Assembly: GCF_015207425.1 (NCBI RefSeq)
Contig: NZ_JADEWZ010000024.1
Location: forward strand, 1-64,000
Direction: 5' to 3'
Source: Lusitaniella coriacea LEGE 07157
GTDB taxonomy: Bacteria; Cyanobacteriota; Cyanobacteriia; Cyanobacteriales; Spirulinaceae
Length of the DNA stretch: 64,000 bases
A program made the translations under genes and the position numbers. The notes beneath the pieces are model-generated. The model had not been told where the DNA came from. It made no database searches and was given only the letters and a program-made list of their open reading frames with translations. Shown here piece by piece: positions 26,713-36,782 of the stretch; within the stretch, counting starts at the first letter, position 1, and every line of letters starts with the position of its first letter.

Positions 26713-28032
26713 ATGACCATTGAAACCCCCAAATCTGTTCGGGAACTCTCCCTCTTTGAAGATGCGCGGAAACGCCTCGACAAAGCCCTGAAATACGTCT
26801 CTATGTCTGAAGATGCGCTACGTCGCCTGAAATACCCCAAAGCGAGTTTAAGCGTCTCGATTCCCGTGCGTATGGATAATGGTTCTCTGAAAATTTTCCA
26901 AGGCTACCGCGTGCGCTACGACGACACCAGAGGACCCGGAAAAGGGGGCGTGCGCTACCACCCCAATGTCTCTATCGATGAAGTTCAATCCCTTGCTTTT
27001 TGGATGACGTTTAAGTGTGCGTTGCTCAATTTACCTTTTGGCGGGGCAAAAGGGGGAATTACCCTCAATCCGAAAGAATTATCGCGACAGGAGTTAGAAC
27101 GGTTGAGTCGAGGTTATATTGACGCGATCGCGGACTTTATTGGCCCTAATGTAGATATTCTCGCACCCGATGTCTACACCAACGCCACAATTATGGGGTG
27201 GATGATGGATCAATACAGCATTATCAAGCGTCAAGTCAGTCCCGCCGTCGTGACGGGAAAACCCTTAATGATGGGCGGGAGTCAAGGACGAAACAGCGCT
27301 ACTGCAATGGGCGCATTCTACGCAATAAACACCATTCTGCCCCAATTCGAGCAAATTCCCCAACAAACTACCGTCGCCGTCCAAGGATTTGGTAATGTCG
27401 GTGCAATTCTCGCCGAACTTCTCGCTCAAGCGGGTTATAAAGTCGTTGCTGTTAGCGACTCCCAAGGAGGACTTTACGCCCCCCAAGGATTGGATATTCC
27501 CAGCATTCGCCAATACAAAAACGAAAATCGCGGCATGAAAGCCGTTTATTGCAAAGACACGGTTTGCGATATTGTCGAACACAAAATTATTAGTAACAAG
27601 GAACTCCTCGCCCTCGATGTAGATATTTTAATTCCCGCAGCCCTGGAAAACCAAATTACTGCGGCGAATGCTCCCGACATTAAAGCAAAATACATCTTTG
27701 AGGTTGCCAATGGCCCCATCACCTCCGCAGCAGATGAAATTCTTGAGGGGCAAGGTGTTCGCGTCTTCCCGGATATCCTCATCAACGCAGGCGGCGTAAC
27801 TGTCAGCTACTTTGAATGGGTGCAAAACCGTAGCGGATTGTATTGGACAGAAGCGGAAGTCAATCAACGTCTGGAACAAAAGATGGTAGAAGAAACCGAG
27901 CAAACTTGGCGCATTGCTCAAAATACCGGCGCGTCCATGCGCACGGCGGCATACATTCACGCCCTCAATCGCCTCGGAGAAGCCCTCGATGCCAAAGGAA
28001 CGAGAGATTATTACGTGAATAACAAGTGGTAA
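26713..28032 (+). CDS. Glu/Leu/Phe/Val dehydrogenase
   Basis: NAD(P)-dependent amino acid dehydrogenase, most likely glutamate dehydrogenase: 2-oxoglutarate + ammonia to glutamate, reversible. It has the substrate-binding region GPGKGGVRYHPNVS, the catalytic-lysine motif LPFGGAKGGI and ILAPDVYTNATIMGWM. The Rossmann motif is VQGFGNVG. The ATG at 26713 (MTIETPKSVRELSLFEDA) fits the family; the extension back to 26605 is cysteine- and arginine-rich noise. The product is 439 aa. Substrate choice between Glu and branched amino acids cannot be settled by eye. Confidence 0.9.
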   Translation: MTIETPKSVRELSLFEDARKRLDKALKYVSMSEDALRRLKYPKASLSVSIPVRMDNGSLKIFQGYRVRYDDTRGPGKGGVRYHPNVSIDEVQSLAFWMTFKCALLNLPFGGAKGGITLNPKELSRQELERLSRGYIDAIADFIGPNVDILAPDVYTNATIMGWMMDQYSIIKRQVSPAVVTGKPLMMGGSQGRNSATAMGAFYAINTILPQFEQIPQQTTVAVQGFGNVGAILAELLAQAGYKVVAVSDSQGGLYAPQGLDIPSIRQYKNENRGMKAVYCKDTVCDIVEHKIISNKELLALDVDILIPAALENQITAANAPDIKAKYIFEVANGPITSAADEILEGQGVRVFPDILINAGGVTVSYFEWVQNRSGLYWTEAEVNQRLEQKMVEETEQTWRIAQNTGASMRTAAYIHALNRLGEALDAKGTRDYYVNNKW

Positions 28033-28091
28033 TCGGTAGACAGGCGATCGCGGGTCGAGTCATCATATAGCAGTAAGCACCCAGCCATCAG

Positions 28092-28136
28092 CCGTCAGCC
28101 ATCAGCCAAAACCTTGCTATTTCTAGCTTGTCGCTG
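28092..28136. repeat. dispersed repeat, partner at 50718-50759
   Basis: The stretch containing GTCAGCCATCAGCCAAAACC and TGCTATTTCTAGCTT recurs at 50718-50759. It lies in the short gap between the dehydrogenase and the pentapeptide gene, and is non-coding. Confidence 0.65.
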
Positions 28137-28205
28137 TGTGAGATGTTCTAACCTGAATGTGCAGTGCGACACAAACGTAACCCTTGAATTCATTCTCGTT
28201 TGGCA

Positions 28206-29300
28206 ATGCAAGACACTTCTCCCCTACCGAACCTTATCGCTCAAAACCCCTATCCCGACTGCCTGCAACTCAACTTAATCCCCCTTTCCTCCAATGCAGA
28301 CGTTCCCATTGAGTTATCCCTCTCCCTCGCCTTTAACGAACAGTGGGAACCCCTATTGAACGGGCGCGTCAAGTTTGGGATTAAAGGGGGAACCCTGCAC
28401 CTCGACGTGCCAGAAGGGACGGTAAAAAATAGCGCGATTTCCCAAACCTATTCCCTCTCTTCCCCCAATTCCAAAACCATTTTTTTGAACATTACAGATT
28501 GCGGAACTGCCCATCTCGCATGGGATTTTTCTGTTTGCAAAGGCGAACCTTTTTTGAAAGGAACCCTCGACTCCCTTACACTAGCCACGCTCGATCTTTC
28601 AAACCCATCGAGCCACCCAACCATAACCTTCACCGTCGAATCATCGGATATCTATATCACCGACACAGAAGGATTGTGGAAACCCGATCTCAGTCCGAAT
28701 AAACACGCTGTTTTGGAGCGAAAACTGGCACAATTTCTCCAGCAAACCCGCCTCTCACCTTATTTAAGCACCGTCTGCTCGCCATCTCAAACGCCAACGC
28801 CTCAACAAAAGCCGGAAAACAACTCATTAGAACAATTAATTCAGCAGATTGAAACCGCACAAACCGATGATTTGCTCGAACTGGCAGCAATGGCAAATCT
28901 CAATCCCCATCAAGATTTTGCAGGCGGCAATTTGCTCGCCGTAGATTGTCGCGGAATGGACTTGAGTGGAAGCGATTTTTCTCGTGCGAACTTGCGAGGA
29001 GCAAACCTTAGCGATGCGGACTTGAGCGAAGCCAATTTGAGTGGAACCCGATTGAGTGGAGTCGATTTGAGCGGTGCGTATTTGGAGAATAGCAATTTCA
29101 ACGATGCGGACTTACACTGTGCAAGTTTGGCGTTGGCAAATTTAGGCGGCGCGAACTTACAGGGAGCAAATTTAGTGGAAACTAATTTAAGTAATACTAA
29201 TTTGAGTTATGCCAAACTAGAGGGGGCAAAATTGGGAAAAAATTCAGGGCTTTCTGAAGAAATGAAGCACGATCTCGTGCAACGAGGTGCAAAAGCTTAG
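28206..29300 (+). CDS. pentapeptide-repeat protein with an unclassified N-terminal domain
   Basis: Residues ~1-200 form a beta-rich domain I do not recognise (LPEGTVKNSAISQTYSLSS and similar stretches). A linker and a short helical segment follow (LEQLIQQIETAQTDDLLELA). From about residue 235 onward it is A(D/N)LSx pentapeptide repeats ending near residue 350. I take ATG 28206; a TTG two codons upstream is the alternative. No signal peptide. Role unknown. Confidence 0.82.
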   Translation: MQDTSPLPNLIAQNPYPDCLQLNLIPLSSNADVPIELSLSLAFNEQWEPLLNGRVKFGIKGGTLHLDVPEGTVKNSAISQTYSLSSPNSKTIFLNITDCGTAHLAWDFSVCKGEPFLKGTLDSLTLATLDLSNPSSHPTITFTVESSDIYITDTEGLWKPDLSPNKHAVLERKLAQFLQQTRLSPYLSTVCSPSQTPTPQQKPENNSLEQLIQQIETAQTDDLLELAAMANLNPHQDFAGGNLLAVDCRGMDLSGSDFSRANLRGANLSDADLSEANLSGTRLSGVDLSGAYLENSNFNDADLHCASLALANLGGANLQGANLVETNLSNTNLSYAKLEGAKLGKNSGLSEEMKHDLVQRGAKA

Positions 29301-29392
29301 AAATTCAAATTGTAAGGGCTGAGTTTTCCTGACTGCTAAAGGTGTGTCCCAATCCCAATCAAAAACTTGTATTTCTTGAGAGGAGAAGTATT

Positions 29393-30859
29393 ATGCCAGC
29401 TCGATTAGTGACCATTGGCGATAGCCTATCTCAAGGGATGATTAGCGGGAGCGTTTCTCAAACCGAATGGTCTTTTCCTGCCGCGATCGCGCGATGCTTA
29501 GGAGAAACCCCAACCCTCTCTGGTGGCGGAGATCGTGCCTTCCGCATTCCCACCTTTATTGGCGAAGGGGGTTTGCCCATCAATCTCGAAAAAATTTTAC
29601 GCCTGTTAGTCGAGCGCTACGGCCCGAAAGTGAGTTGGTTTGATGTGGTTCCCGCCGCCTTGAGCGTTCGCAGCTTGCTCGATCGCGTGGAAGATTATTG
29701 GGAACGGGGAGAAGGTTCCCAAGCCTTACCCACAGGTTCCTTGCACCACAACCTTGCCACCTTTGGTTTTAAATTGGGAGATTGCGACACGCTTACTGAA
29801 GCCATTTGTCGTCGCGTCATTCCCGAACCCAAAGATAATGTAATCGGTCAAGTTCCCGAATTTTCCATGTATCGCGCGGCACGCCGTACTTTAAATCCCA
29901 GCTTTGCTAAGGAATACGAGCATTTCTCGCAATTGGAAGCGGCTCGCGCGATCGCGCAATCTGAAGGCGGGATTGAAAACCTCATCTTTTGGCTCGGTTC
30001 CAACAACTGCCTCTCCACCGTCACGCAGCTTAAAATCCGACGGTCGCAACCCGAAGACCTGGAAAAATTTCCCTATGAAATTAACGCCAACCTCTGGCAG
30101 CCCGAACACTTTCAAAGCCTGCTCGATCGCGTTGCCCCCAAAATCGATGCTCTTGGCGCGCAGAACGTCTTCATTGCAACCATTCCCCACGTCACCATCC
30201 CCCCCGTCAGTAGAGGGATTAGCCCTGGATTGAGCGACACAAACGCCCTCAGCGCCGATGGTTACTACGAGTATTACACCCACTTCTGGATTTGGGATGC
30301 AGATTTCGCCAAATCTCCCGAACGCTATGCTTTCCTCAGTCGTGAAGAAGCGCGATTAATCGATCGAACCATCGACGAATATAACAAAAGCATCAAAACC
30401 CTCGCCCAACAACGGGGCTGGCATATTGTGGATATGTGCGATGTCCTCGATCGTTTAGCCTACCGCCGCCAGGGAGGAGAACCCTCCTATTCCCTTCCCT
30501 CCGGAATGATTGAAGCCCTTCAAGCGAACCCAGCAACTCGCTATAAATCCTTACCCGACACGCGCTTCCTTCGCATTGTCTCAAAATCTAATGGAGCAGA
30601 ACGAGAGTATCAAGGGGGAGTTTTTGGTTTAGATGGCTTTCACCCCACAACCCTCGGTTATGGCATTATTGCCGATGCTTTTCTTAAGATTATGGCAGAA
30701 AAAGGTGTTTCTCTTCCCTATTCGATCGATTGGAATACATTAGTTGCAGCCGATACCCTCTGGATCGATCTCCCCGAAAACTTGCTCAATTTGCGCGACA
30801 CTTTAGGCTTTCTCTACCATCGCACTCCCTTAGCCCAACTCGTTGAAAACGTGTTGTAA
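29393..30859 (+). CDS. SGNH/GDSL-like hydrolase, 488 aa
   Basis: GAGGAGAAG precedes the ATG at 29393. The N-terminus has the block I-like TIGDSLSQGM with the catalytic Ser. An Asn-containing block (FWLGSNNCLS) and a C-terminal DGFHPTTLGYG follow, matching the Asp-x-x-His of block V. This predicts an esterase or acylhydrolase. Length is nearly double the minimal family domain, and the middle part is unfamiliar. No signal peptide is visible, so a cytosolic role is likely. Substrate unknown. Confidence 0.8.
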   Translation: MPARLVTIGDSLSQGMISGSVSQTEWSFPAAIARCLGETPTLSGGGDRAFRIPTFIGEGGLPINLEKILRLLVERYGPKVSWFDVVPAALSVRSLLDRVEDYWERGEGSQALPTGSLHHNLATFGFKLGDCDTLTEAICRRVIPEPKDNVIGQVPEFSMYRAARRTLNPSFAKEYEHFSQLEAARAIAQSEGGIENLIFWLGSNNCLSTVTQLKIRRSQPEDLEKFPYEINANLWQPEHFQSLLDRVAPKIDALGAQNVFIATIPHVTIPPVSRGISPGLSDTNALSADGYYEYYTHFWIWDADFAKSPERYAFLSREEARLIDRTIDEYNKSIKTLAQQRGWHIVDMCDVLDRLAYRRQGGEPSYSLPSGMIEALQANPATRYKSLPDTRFLRIVSKSNGAEREYQGGVFGLDGFHPTTLGYGIIADAFLKIMAEKGVSLPYSIDWNTLVAADTLWIDLPENLLNLRDTLGFLYHRTPLAQLVENVL

Positions 30860-30933
30860 CTGTCTATTGTCATAGGACCATGAACGAGAAGCTAGAACCT
30901 TTGTCTAACGAGCATTTCCTAGGGAGCATCTCA

Positions 30934-31812
30934 CTAATCGACTCGTTCCAACTGCCAAAGAATTTGATTACCTTCGCGTCGAACTCTAGAGACGACCCAG
31001 TTGCGCCAGGGCCAATGATCGCCACGACTTGTGACGGCACTGGCATTGACATCCATCAAGTCGGCGAGTTCGGAACTGCTAATCAAATAGCCTTTGCTGG
31101 CGATTTCATCGGCAATGCGCAGAGATTCGATCAAACCTCTGAGTTGAGTCACTCTCAACTCGCGGGGAAGGTTTAAATCTTCAAGTACGTTGTTCGCAAG
31201 GGATTCAGTCATAGTTTGCTCGGCGGTCAAAACGCTAGATTGTTTCTCTTTATACGCTATCGTTGTTGGCGCAGTTTTGTCTGATAACCCTGCTACGTTC
31301 GGATCGGAAATTTCCTGAAGGGCAACTTCGAGATTTGAGGGAAAAGCTTGTTGTAAGGATGGAGAAGTGCCGCTAGCAAAGGCACTCGCGATCGCGTCCG
31401 CTCGTTCGTTACCCGGATTGCCACTGTGTCCTCTAACGTATTTCCAGGTAATTAAATTGGAATTGAGGCGATCGAGGGATTGCCAGAGGTCTTGATTGGA
31501 AACTGCTTCGCCTTTACTGGTTTTCCATCCCTTTTTTTTCCAACCCGAAATCCATTGGGTGATTCCTTTTTTGACGTATTCGCTATCGGTATAGAGGGTG
31601 ACAGGATTACTCTGACGAGCAGCGTCTAAAACTTTTAACGCCGCGATCGCGGCTTGCATTTCCATGCGATTATTCGTGGTCTGTTCCTCTGCACCTCCAA
31701 TTTCCACCACCGAACCATCAACAAAGTTAATCACTAATCCCCATCCACCGGGTCCGGGGTTACCAAGACAAGCGCCATCGGTATAAAAACTCTCAATAAT
31801 GCGATTTGACAT
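30934..31812 (-). CDS. rnhA: ribonuclease HI with C-terminal cyanobacterial extension
   Basis: Cleaves RNA in RNA-DNA hybrids. The catalytic DEDD set is visible: D12 in YTDGACLGNPGPGG, E51 in NNRMEMQ, D76 in LYTDSEYV and D139 in NERADAIA. The domain ends near residue 145. A further ~145 residues follow: a linker, then a basic helical domain (RVTQLRGLIESLRIADEIAS, later NWVVSRVRREGNQILW) that resembles a nucleic-acid-binding module seen in other cyanobacterial proteins. The gene starts 97 bases after the TPR-CHAT gene ends. Confidence 0.93.
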   Translation of the reverse strand: MSNRIIESFYTDGACLGNPGPGGWGLVINFVDGSVVEIGGAEEQTTNNRMEMQAAIAALKVLDAARQSNPVTLYTDSEYVKKGITQWISGWKKKGWKTSKGEAVSNQDLWQSLDRLNSNLITWKYVRGHSGNPGNERADAIASAFASGTSPSLQQAFPSNLEVALQEISDPNVAGLSDKTAPTTIAYKEKQSSVLTAEQTMTESLANNVLEDLNLPRELRVTQLRGLIESLRIADEIASKGYLISSSELADLMDVNASAVTSRGDHWPWRNWVVSRVRREGNQILWQLERVD

Positions 31813-31908
31813 CTACAATTGTTTCATTATGGGTTAATGGATTCGCACCGCCACGGGATTGTCGAACGGTTTATCCGGTTGAATTGTGCGTTAATTTTCA
31901 GTTGCGTT

Positions 31909-34900
31909 CTAGAACGCGCGATCGCGGGAATGACCCGAAGGGGATAATGGATTGCCATTGATCGTAAAACCTGCCCAGTAGTAGGGATGAGCGTAGGGCG
32001 GTTGGGAAGATTCCATTTTACCAGCATTCTCTTGAATGGTTTTGGCATTATTTTCTAAGGTTTCCGTATAGAGAAGAGAGATGTTGGCAACTTCCCGAAG
32101 ACTGGTACGAAAATTATCCCGAAACTCGTGCAAAACTTTACCCGATGTACGATTGCCCGATAACTCTTTGGCGCGCTCAAAGTACCACTGAACGAGTTCC
32201 CGATGGGTGATCGTTCGCATCCAATGTTGGGTTTTTTGCAGCGCTTCTGTGGGTTCGGTTCCGGCGGCAAACCGACGATAAAACTCGATGGTAAATAGAG
32301 TGCCTGCCATTGAGTCTACCCGCCACAAACAGTTCAGAACGTAGGTTACGCCTTTGCCCAAAAGGGCGCGGACAAAGCTGGCGGAGTTAAAGAGCGCTTC
32401 CGGGCGCGCGACGGTACGTTTTTTCGCTCGAGTGGAGGCGGTTGGGGGGAGTTCGGTAACGGCTAAGGTGGCTAATTTATAGCGAGCCAAGCTGGGTAAG
32501 ATATCGATGTCTCTGATGCTCAGGGGATCGTCTCCGCCGAGAGCTAAAATCATTTCTTGGGCTTGGGTGGGGTTGGGACGAACGTAGCTGTTGAGGTGCA
32601 GGAGATTGTGTTCGGTTTTCAGCGCTGCAATGACGTTGGCTCTGGTAGCACGCCGATCGATCAGGTGTTGTGTCGCGGCAAAATATTGCCCGATCGCGGC
32701 GGCTTCAATTTCTGGATTGGCAAGGGAGGTGAGGGTTTGGGTTTCGGTTTCGCTTTCTTGGCGATCGCGCACGGCGATGGTCAGTAAGGAAAGCTTTTCG
32801 CGATCGGGGTTAGAAATCGCGGCGACCTGTTGTTGACCGAGATGAAGGCTGGGCAAACAACTCAGGGTGAGATCGGGGCGAATATTGTGTTCTAAGGTTT
32901 TGTCGGCGGCTGCGAGATGGAAAAGTGCGGGGAGGGGGAGGTGATGCAAGTCGCAGTGAGGAACCAAAACTAGGTGTTGAATCGCGCTCTGTTTCTCATC
33001 TTTAGAGGACTCATCAGAACTCAAAATTTGGAGAATTTTCGGAATTTCCAAAATGTCGCTCAGTTGCGTCAGGCATTCTGGCAATTTTTTCCGCCATTCT
33101 TTGGGCTGTTCGAGGAGTTGAAACCAATGCTCCAACCAGTTCTCAAACTGCGTTAAGCGCTGCAAGGCATTCCAACACTGTTGGGTTGAGAGGCTATCTC
33201 GTTCGGTTGCGCTATCTTGTTCGATATCGAGCAGGTCTTCTAGCAGTTGGCTCAATTCTTCGGTGTTGTTTTTCGCCGATTGAATTTTCGAGCGTAAAAA
33301 AGGCGTGAGAACCACTTTTTTAAAGACATTCCCCGGCTGTCCGAGAACAATGGGTTCGGGAGTGTCGGCTTTGAAAATAAAGGTGGTTAGAGCAATCGGA
33401 CTTAAGTGCCAGTAAACGATCGCGGTGGCGGGATCGAGCCATTGTTGAATTTGCTGCCATGTTAAACCTTCGCCCGCTTCAGAAGCACCCGATAGCACGG
33501 AGGAAAAGTCTTCTTGCATCCAGCCGTCGGTTTTCTTCCATTCTGCCTGAGCGATCGCGGAGAGAAATTCCCCAGATTGAACCGCAAGATCGACGCTCAA
33601 TTGGTGAAAATGATTGAGGTTTAAAATCGGCTTTTTCTTTGGGATGGTTTGGTGTTGGGGCGTTTCGAGGAGTCGCTGCAACAAATCGGTCATGCGCTGT
33701 TGCAGTTTATTGGCTTGCGCGGTTTTTTCTAGGACGAGTTGGGCTTGCAGGAGGTCTTGTAAAACTTGCAGGTGGACTTCGGGAAAGGTTGCTTCGGTGA
33801 GGGTGGTCAGGGCTTCGTTGTAGCGACTGACTGCTTGATACCAGGGTTCGACCGATCGCGTGCTGGCGCGTCCTTGACGAGCATAGAGCCGTCCGATTGC
33901 GGCGTGGAGCTGTCCCCAGCCTTCGGGGTGTTTGCTGGGGTAGAGGTAGTTTAAGCCGGCTTCTAAACTGGCGAGTTCTCCCACTTCGCCCCGTTGATTG
34001 AGGAGGGCATTGTTTTGCGCGATCGCGCTGAGGGAGGTTAACAAAAGGTCGGAATGGGGAGAGAGTCGTGCGGCTTCGCTGCGACTGAGCCAGATTTCCC
34101 ACCCATCCGGTTGAAGTTGTAGGGCGCGGTCGTAACTGGCAATCGCTTGTTCCAACGAGCCAATCGCAACGAGGGTATTGCCGCGACCAAACCAAACCTG
34201 AGCGCGGTTGGGGTGCAATTCCAGGGCGCGATCGTAACTGGTAATCGATTCTTGGTGGCGTTCGAGCCGCGCGAGGGCGTTGCCGCGATAGTACCAAATT
34301 TCCGGGAGGTCGGTTTGGAAAGAAAGGGCCCGGTCGTAACTTTCGAGGGCTTCTTCGATGCGCTCGAAACGCTGGAGCAAGTTGCCGCGATTGTACCAAG
34401 CTTTGTAATCTTTGGGATTGAGTTCTAGGACGCGATCGAAAGCGACCAATGCTTCTTCGTAGCGTTTGAGTTCGACCAGGACGATGCCTCGGTTGTACCA
34501 GGCTTTATCGTAGTTGGATTCGAGTTCGATCGCGCGATCGTAACTTTCCAGGGCTTCTTCCGGGCGCTGCAAGCTTTTGAGCGCCAATCCTCGATTACTC
34601 CATGCTTGGTAATAGTTCGGTCGCCGCGCGATCGCATTGTCCCAGCAAACTACCGCTCCAGTGAAGTCTTCCATTTCATAGCACTGAATGCCATGCCGAA
34701 ACCAAACCTCCGGGTCTTCCGCTTCCGCATCAGAATTCTCCACCACCGTTATCGATTGCTGGGAGTTAGGGGTTTCGTAGGAGCCGTTTTGACCGAATCC
34801 GAGGGGAGAAAAGAGTTCGGGATTATCTTGGAATTCTTGCTGTGCCTCTTCTGGCACAATTTCCCCCGTAATGCTCCCATCGGTTGTAATCCCCACGGGA

Positions 34901-35445
34901 GGTTGCGAAATAACCAGTAGGGTTGAGCTGACTAGGGGAATGGGTGAGTGCAGTTCTTCAACAGAATGACCCTCTGTGTGAGGCGAGAAGGATGAGTCAT
35001 CGCCGTTGTATTCCCAAATTTCGTTCAGGCTTCCCCTCGACAGTAGCGAAACCCCAATACTTTCAGCCAGATCGCCAATTTTACGAACCGGGGAGTTTTC
35101 CGGTAAAGATTGGGTTTGTTCGCCCAGTTTCACCATCCGTTGGGCGAGTTCCTGATTTGAAGCAGGAGAAACAAGAACTTTGATGCCGTAACGCTCTAAC
35201 CAAGAGAGCCAATGGTCTTTGTCCCCGCGCTCTCCCAGCGTATTGAAAAAGCGTTGAATCCGTCCGGGTTGCCAACCATAGGCAATACCTTCAAGGAGTT
35301 GACTGAATAAATATTCGTAGTCCCCGTCGCTTAAAGGTTGATAGGGTTTGGGCGGCTGTTTCGGCTCGGACAGTCGCTCGGAAGGGGGAGTATTGAACAG
35401 TTGTTGCCAAAAATTTTTCAAGCTCTGTACAATTTTCCTGAACAT
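31909..35445 (-). CDS. large TPR-CHAT protein, 1178 aa, CHAT catalytic residues apparently lost
   Basis: The first ~230 residues are an acidic helical region. Then about seven tetratricopeptide repeats (residues ~240-475) share the YDRALELxP pattern. The middle section is helical, and a CHAT-type caspase-like domain occupies the C-terminal third. The position of the usual HFAxHG motif reads LLHLNSYV with Y954 where the catalytic His is expected. The LSACxTG position reads LAVTELP with T997 where the Cys is expected. A later LNCLWRVD (C1039) matches the LWPVDD region. This suggests a scaffold or regulator rather than a protease. It is divergent from the Uma2 gene. Confidence 0.85.
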   Translation of the reverse strand: MFRKIVQSLKNFWQQLFNTPPSERLSEPKQPPKPYQPLSDGDYEYLFSQLLEGIAYGWQPGRIQRFFNTLGERGDKDHWLSWLERYGIKVLVSPASNQELAQRMVKLGEQTQSLPENSPVRKIGDLAESIGVSLLSRGSLNEIWEYNGDDSSFSPHTEGHSVEELHSPIPLVSSTLLVISQPPVGITTDGSITGEIVPEEAQQEFQDNPELFSPLGFGQNGSYETPNSQQSITVVENSDAEAEDPEVWFRHGIQCYEMEDFTGAVVCWDNAIARRPNYYQAWSNRGLALKSLQRPEEALESYDRAIELESNYDKAWYNRGIVLVELKRYEEALVAFDRVLELNPKDYKAWYNRGNLLQRFERIEEALESYDRALSFQTDLPEIWYYRGNALARLERHQESITSYDRALELHPNRAQVWFGRGNTLVAIGSLEQAIASYDRALQLQPDGWEIWLSRSEAARLSPHSDLLLTSLSAIAQNNALLNQRGEVGELASLEAGLNYLYPSKHPEGWGQLHAAIGRLYARQGRASTRSVEPWYQAVSRYNEALTTLTEATFPEVHLQVLQDLLQAQLVLEKTAQANKLQQRMTDLLQRLLETPQHQTIPKKKPILNLNHFHQLSVDLAVQSGEFLSAIAQAEWKKTDGWMQEDFSSVLSGASEAGEGLTWQQIQQWLDPATAIVYWHLSPIALTTFIFKADTPEPIVLGQPGNVFKKVVLTPFLRSKIQSAKNNTEELSQLLEDLLDIEQDSATERDSLSTQQCWNALQRLTQFENWLEHWFQLLEQPKEWRKKLPECLTQLSDILEIPKILQILSSDESSKDEKQSAIQHLVLVPHCDLHHLPLPALFHLAAADKTLEHNIRPDLTLSCLPSLHLGQQQVAAISNPDREKLSLLTIAVRDRQESETETQTLTSLANPEIEAAAIGQYFAATQHLIDRRATRANVIAALKTEHNLLHLNSYVRPNPTQAQEMILALGGDDPLSIRDIDILPSLARYKLATLAVTELPPTASTRAKKRTVARPEALFNSASFVRALLGKGVTYVLNCLWRVDSMAGTLFTIEFYRRFAAGTEPTEALQKTQHWMRTITHRELVQWYFERAKELSGNRTSGKVLHEFRDNFRTSLREVANISLLYTETLENNAKTIQENAGKMESSQPPYAHPYYWAGFTINGNPLSPSGHSRDRAF

Positions 35446-35663
35446 CTACAAGGACAGCTTGAGGATCGCGCGAATCGTTTGCTTCCTTGTCTCTATTGCA
35501 AAATTATAGGGGATCGTTTCAAGATTGTTTGCAATCTTGCCCTTGGGATTTGTACGCTCCTCTGAATTTTAGCGGCGCGATCGCGGTAGAATCGTGCCGT
35601 TTGTTGAGAAGAATATTTGAAGGCAGCGCTAAAATAAAATGAATATTCTCTCCGTGCGGATCG

Positions 35664-36407
35664 ATGTCTGTTACCCAAGAATTAACTCCTCCTCCTAGCC
35701 TCTCCCAGGAGGTAATATTTCCCTCTAGCGATTTATATAGCGACGAACCTCCCGTGGAAACCGAACTACACCTGCGACAAATTATTCTCCTTTTTCAATG
35801 TTTGGAATGGTTGTGGCGAGAGCGAACGGATTTCTGCGCGGCGGCGAATCTGACGATTTACTACAGTCCCAATCAACTCAAATCGAAGGATTTTCGAGGA
35901 CCTGATTTCTTTGTGGTTTTGGGAACCGAACGAAAAACTCGAAAAAGTTGGGTGGTTTGGGCGGAGGAGGGGAAATATCCCAATGTTATTCTCGAAATTC
36001 TCTCTCCCACAACGGCGAAGACTGATAAGGAGTTAAAAAAACAAATTTATCAAGATACCTTTCGCACTCCCGATTATTTCTGGTTCGATCCCTATACGTT
36101 GGAGTTTGAAGGATTCCATTTGTTGGATGGGAAATACTCTCCTTTAACCCCGAACGAGGAAGGAAATTTGTGGAGTCAACAGTTGGGGTTATATTTGGGG
36201 ATTTACGCGAAAAAGTTACGATTTTTCACAGTAGAAGGGGAGTTAGTTCTCACTCCGGAGGAGATAGCTGAAGAGGAAATTCAACGTGCCGAGAGCGCAA
36301 CACAGCGTGCAGAACAAGAAGCTCAACGCGCCGAGAACGCAACACAGCGTGCCGAACGACTTGCCGCTAAACTGCGAGAGCTAAACATCGATCCCGATAC
36401 TTTGTAG
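35664..36407 (+). CDS. Uma2-family (DUF820) restriction-endonuclease-like protein
   Basis: PD-(D/E)XK-fold family that is greatly expanded in cyanobacteria. The core runs from residue ~30 to 190 and contains KDFRGPDFFVVL and NVILEILSPTTAKTD, which supply the acidic residues and Glu-x-Leu of the presumed nuclease site. The C-terminal ~50 residues are a coiled coil of RAExATQRAEQ-type repeats. It is encoded opposite and convergent to the small membrane protein at 36413. True substrate unknown. Confidence 0.88.
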   Translation: MSVTQELTPPPSLSQEVIFPSSDLYSDEPPVETELHLRQIILLFQCLEWLWRERTDFCAAANLTIYYSPNQLKSKDFRGPDFFVVLGTERKTRKSWVVWAEEGKYPNVILEILSPTTAKTDKELKKQIYQDTFRTPDYFWFDPYTLEFEGFHLLDGKYSPLTPNEEGNLWSQQLGLYLGIYAKKLRFFTVEGELVLTPEEIAEEEIQRAESATQRAEQEAQRAENATQRAERLAAKLRELNIDPDTL

Positions 36408-36412
36408 CGCGA

Positions 36413-36658
36413 TTAATTTGAGTTTAGGCGTTTGGAAATTTGACCGAAAATTCCTGTCAGAATTGCCCCTGCCATTAAAATCCCGATCGCGGGCATAAAA
36501 ACAGGATCCCAGAGGGTATACCACAAGTTCCAACCCAAGGGTAGCCCTGCCGCACGACCCAATAGCGCGATCGCGAACCAAGCAAACGCAAACAAAACAA
36601 AAAACAAATCGAACATCAAAAACTTATTTAAGCCGTCAAGTAATTTCTCTTTCATCAA
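36413..36658 (-). CDS. small membrane protein, 81 aa
   Basis: Two membrane helices (FLMFDLFFVLFAFAWFAIAL and PVFMPAIGILMAGAILTGIF) are followed by a short basic tail. I do not recognise the family. It converges on the Uma2 gene with 5 bases between stop codons. It is not close enough to the map gene upstream to claim an operon. Confidence 0.75.
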   Translation of the reverse strand: MMKEKLLDGLNKFLMFDLFFVLFAFAWFAIALLGRAAGLPLGWNLWYTLWDPVFMPAIGILMAGAILTGIFGQISKRLNSN

Positions 36659-36782
36659 TCTTCTAACCCCGATCTAAACATCACTCCGCTACTATTATTA
36701 TCTGTAAAGTTGGGCGGATTTTGGGCAACAGTTTTGAGTTTAAAATTCGTGCGATCTTGAAAAAACCCATCCCTACAGAATC

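Noticed and set aside
33707-34637. Long frames opposite the TPR region
   Set aside because: They are shadows of periodic repeat DNA; the TPR frame is clearly the real one.
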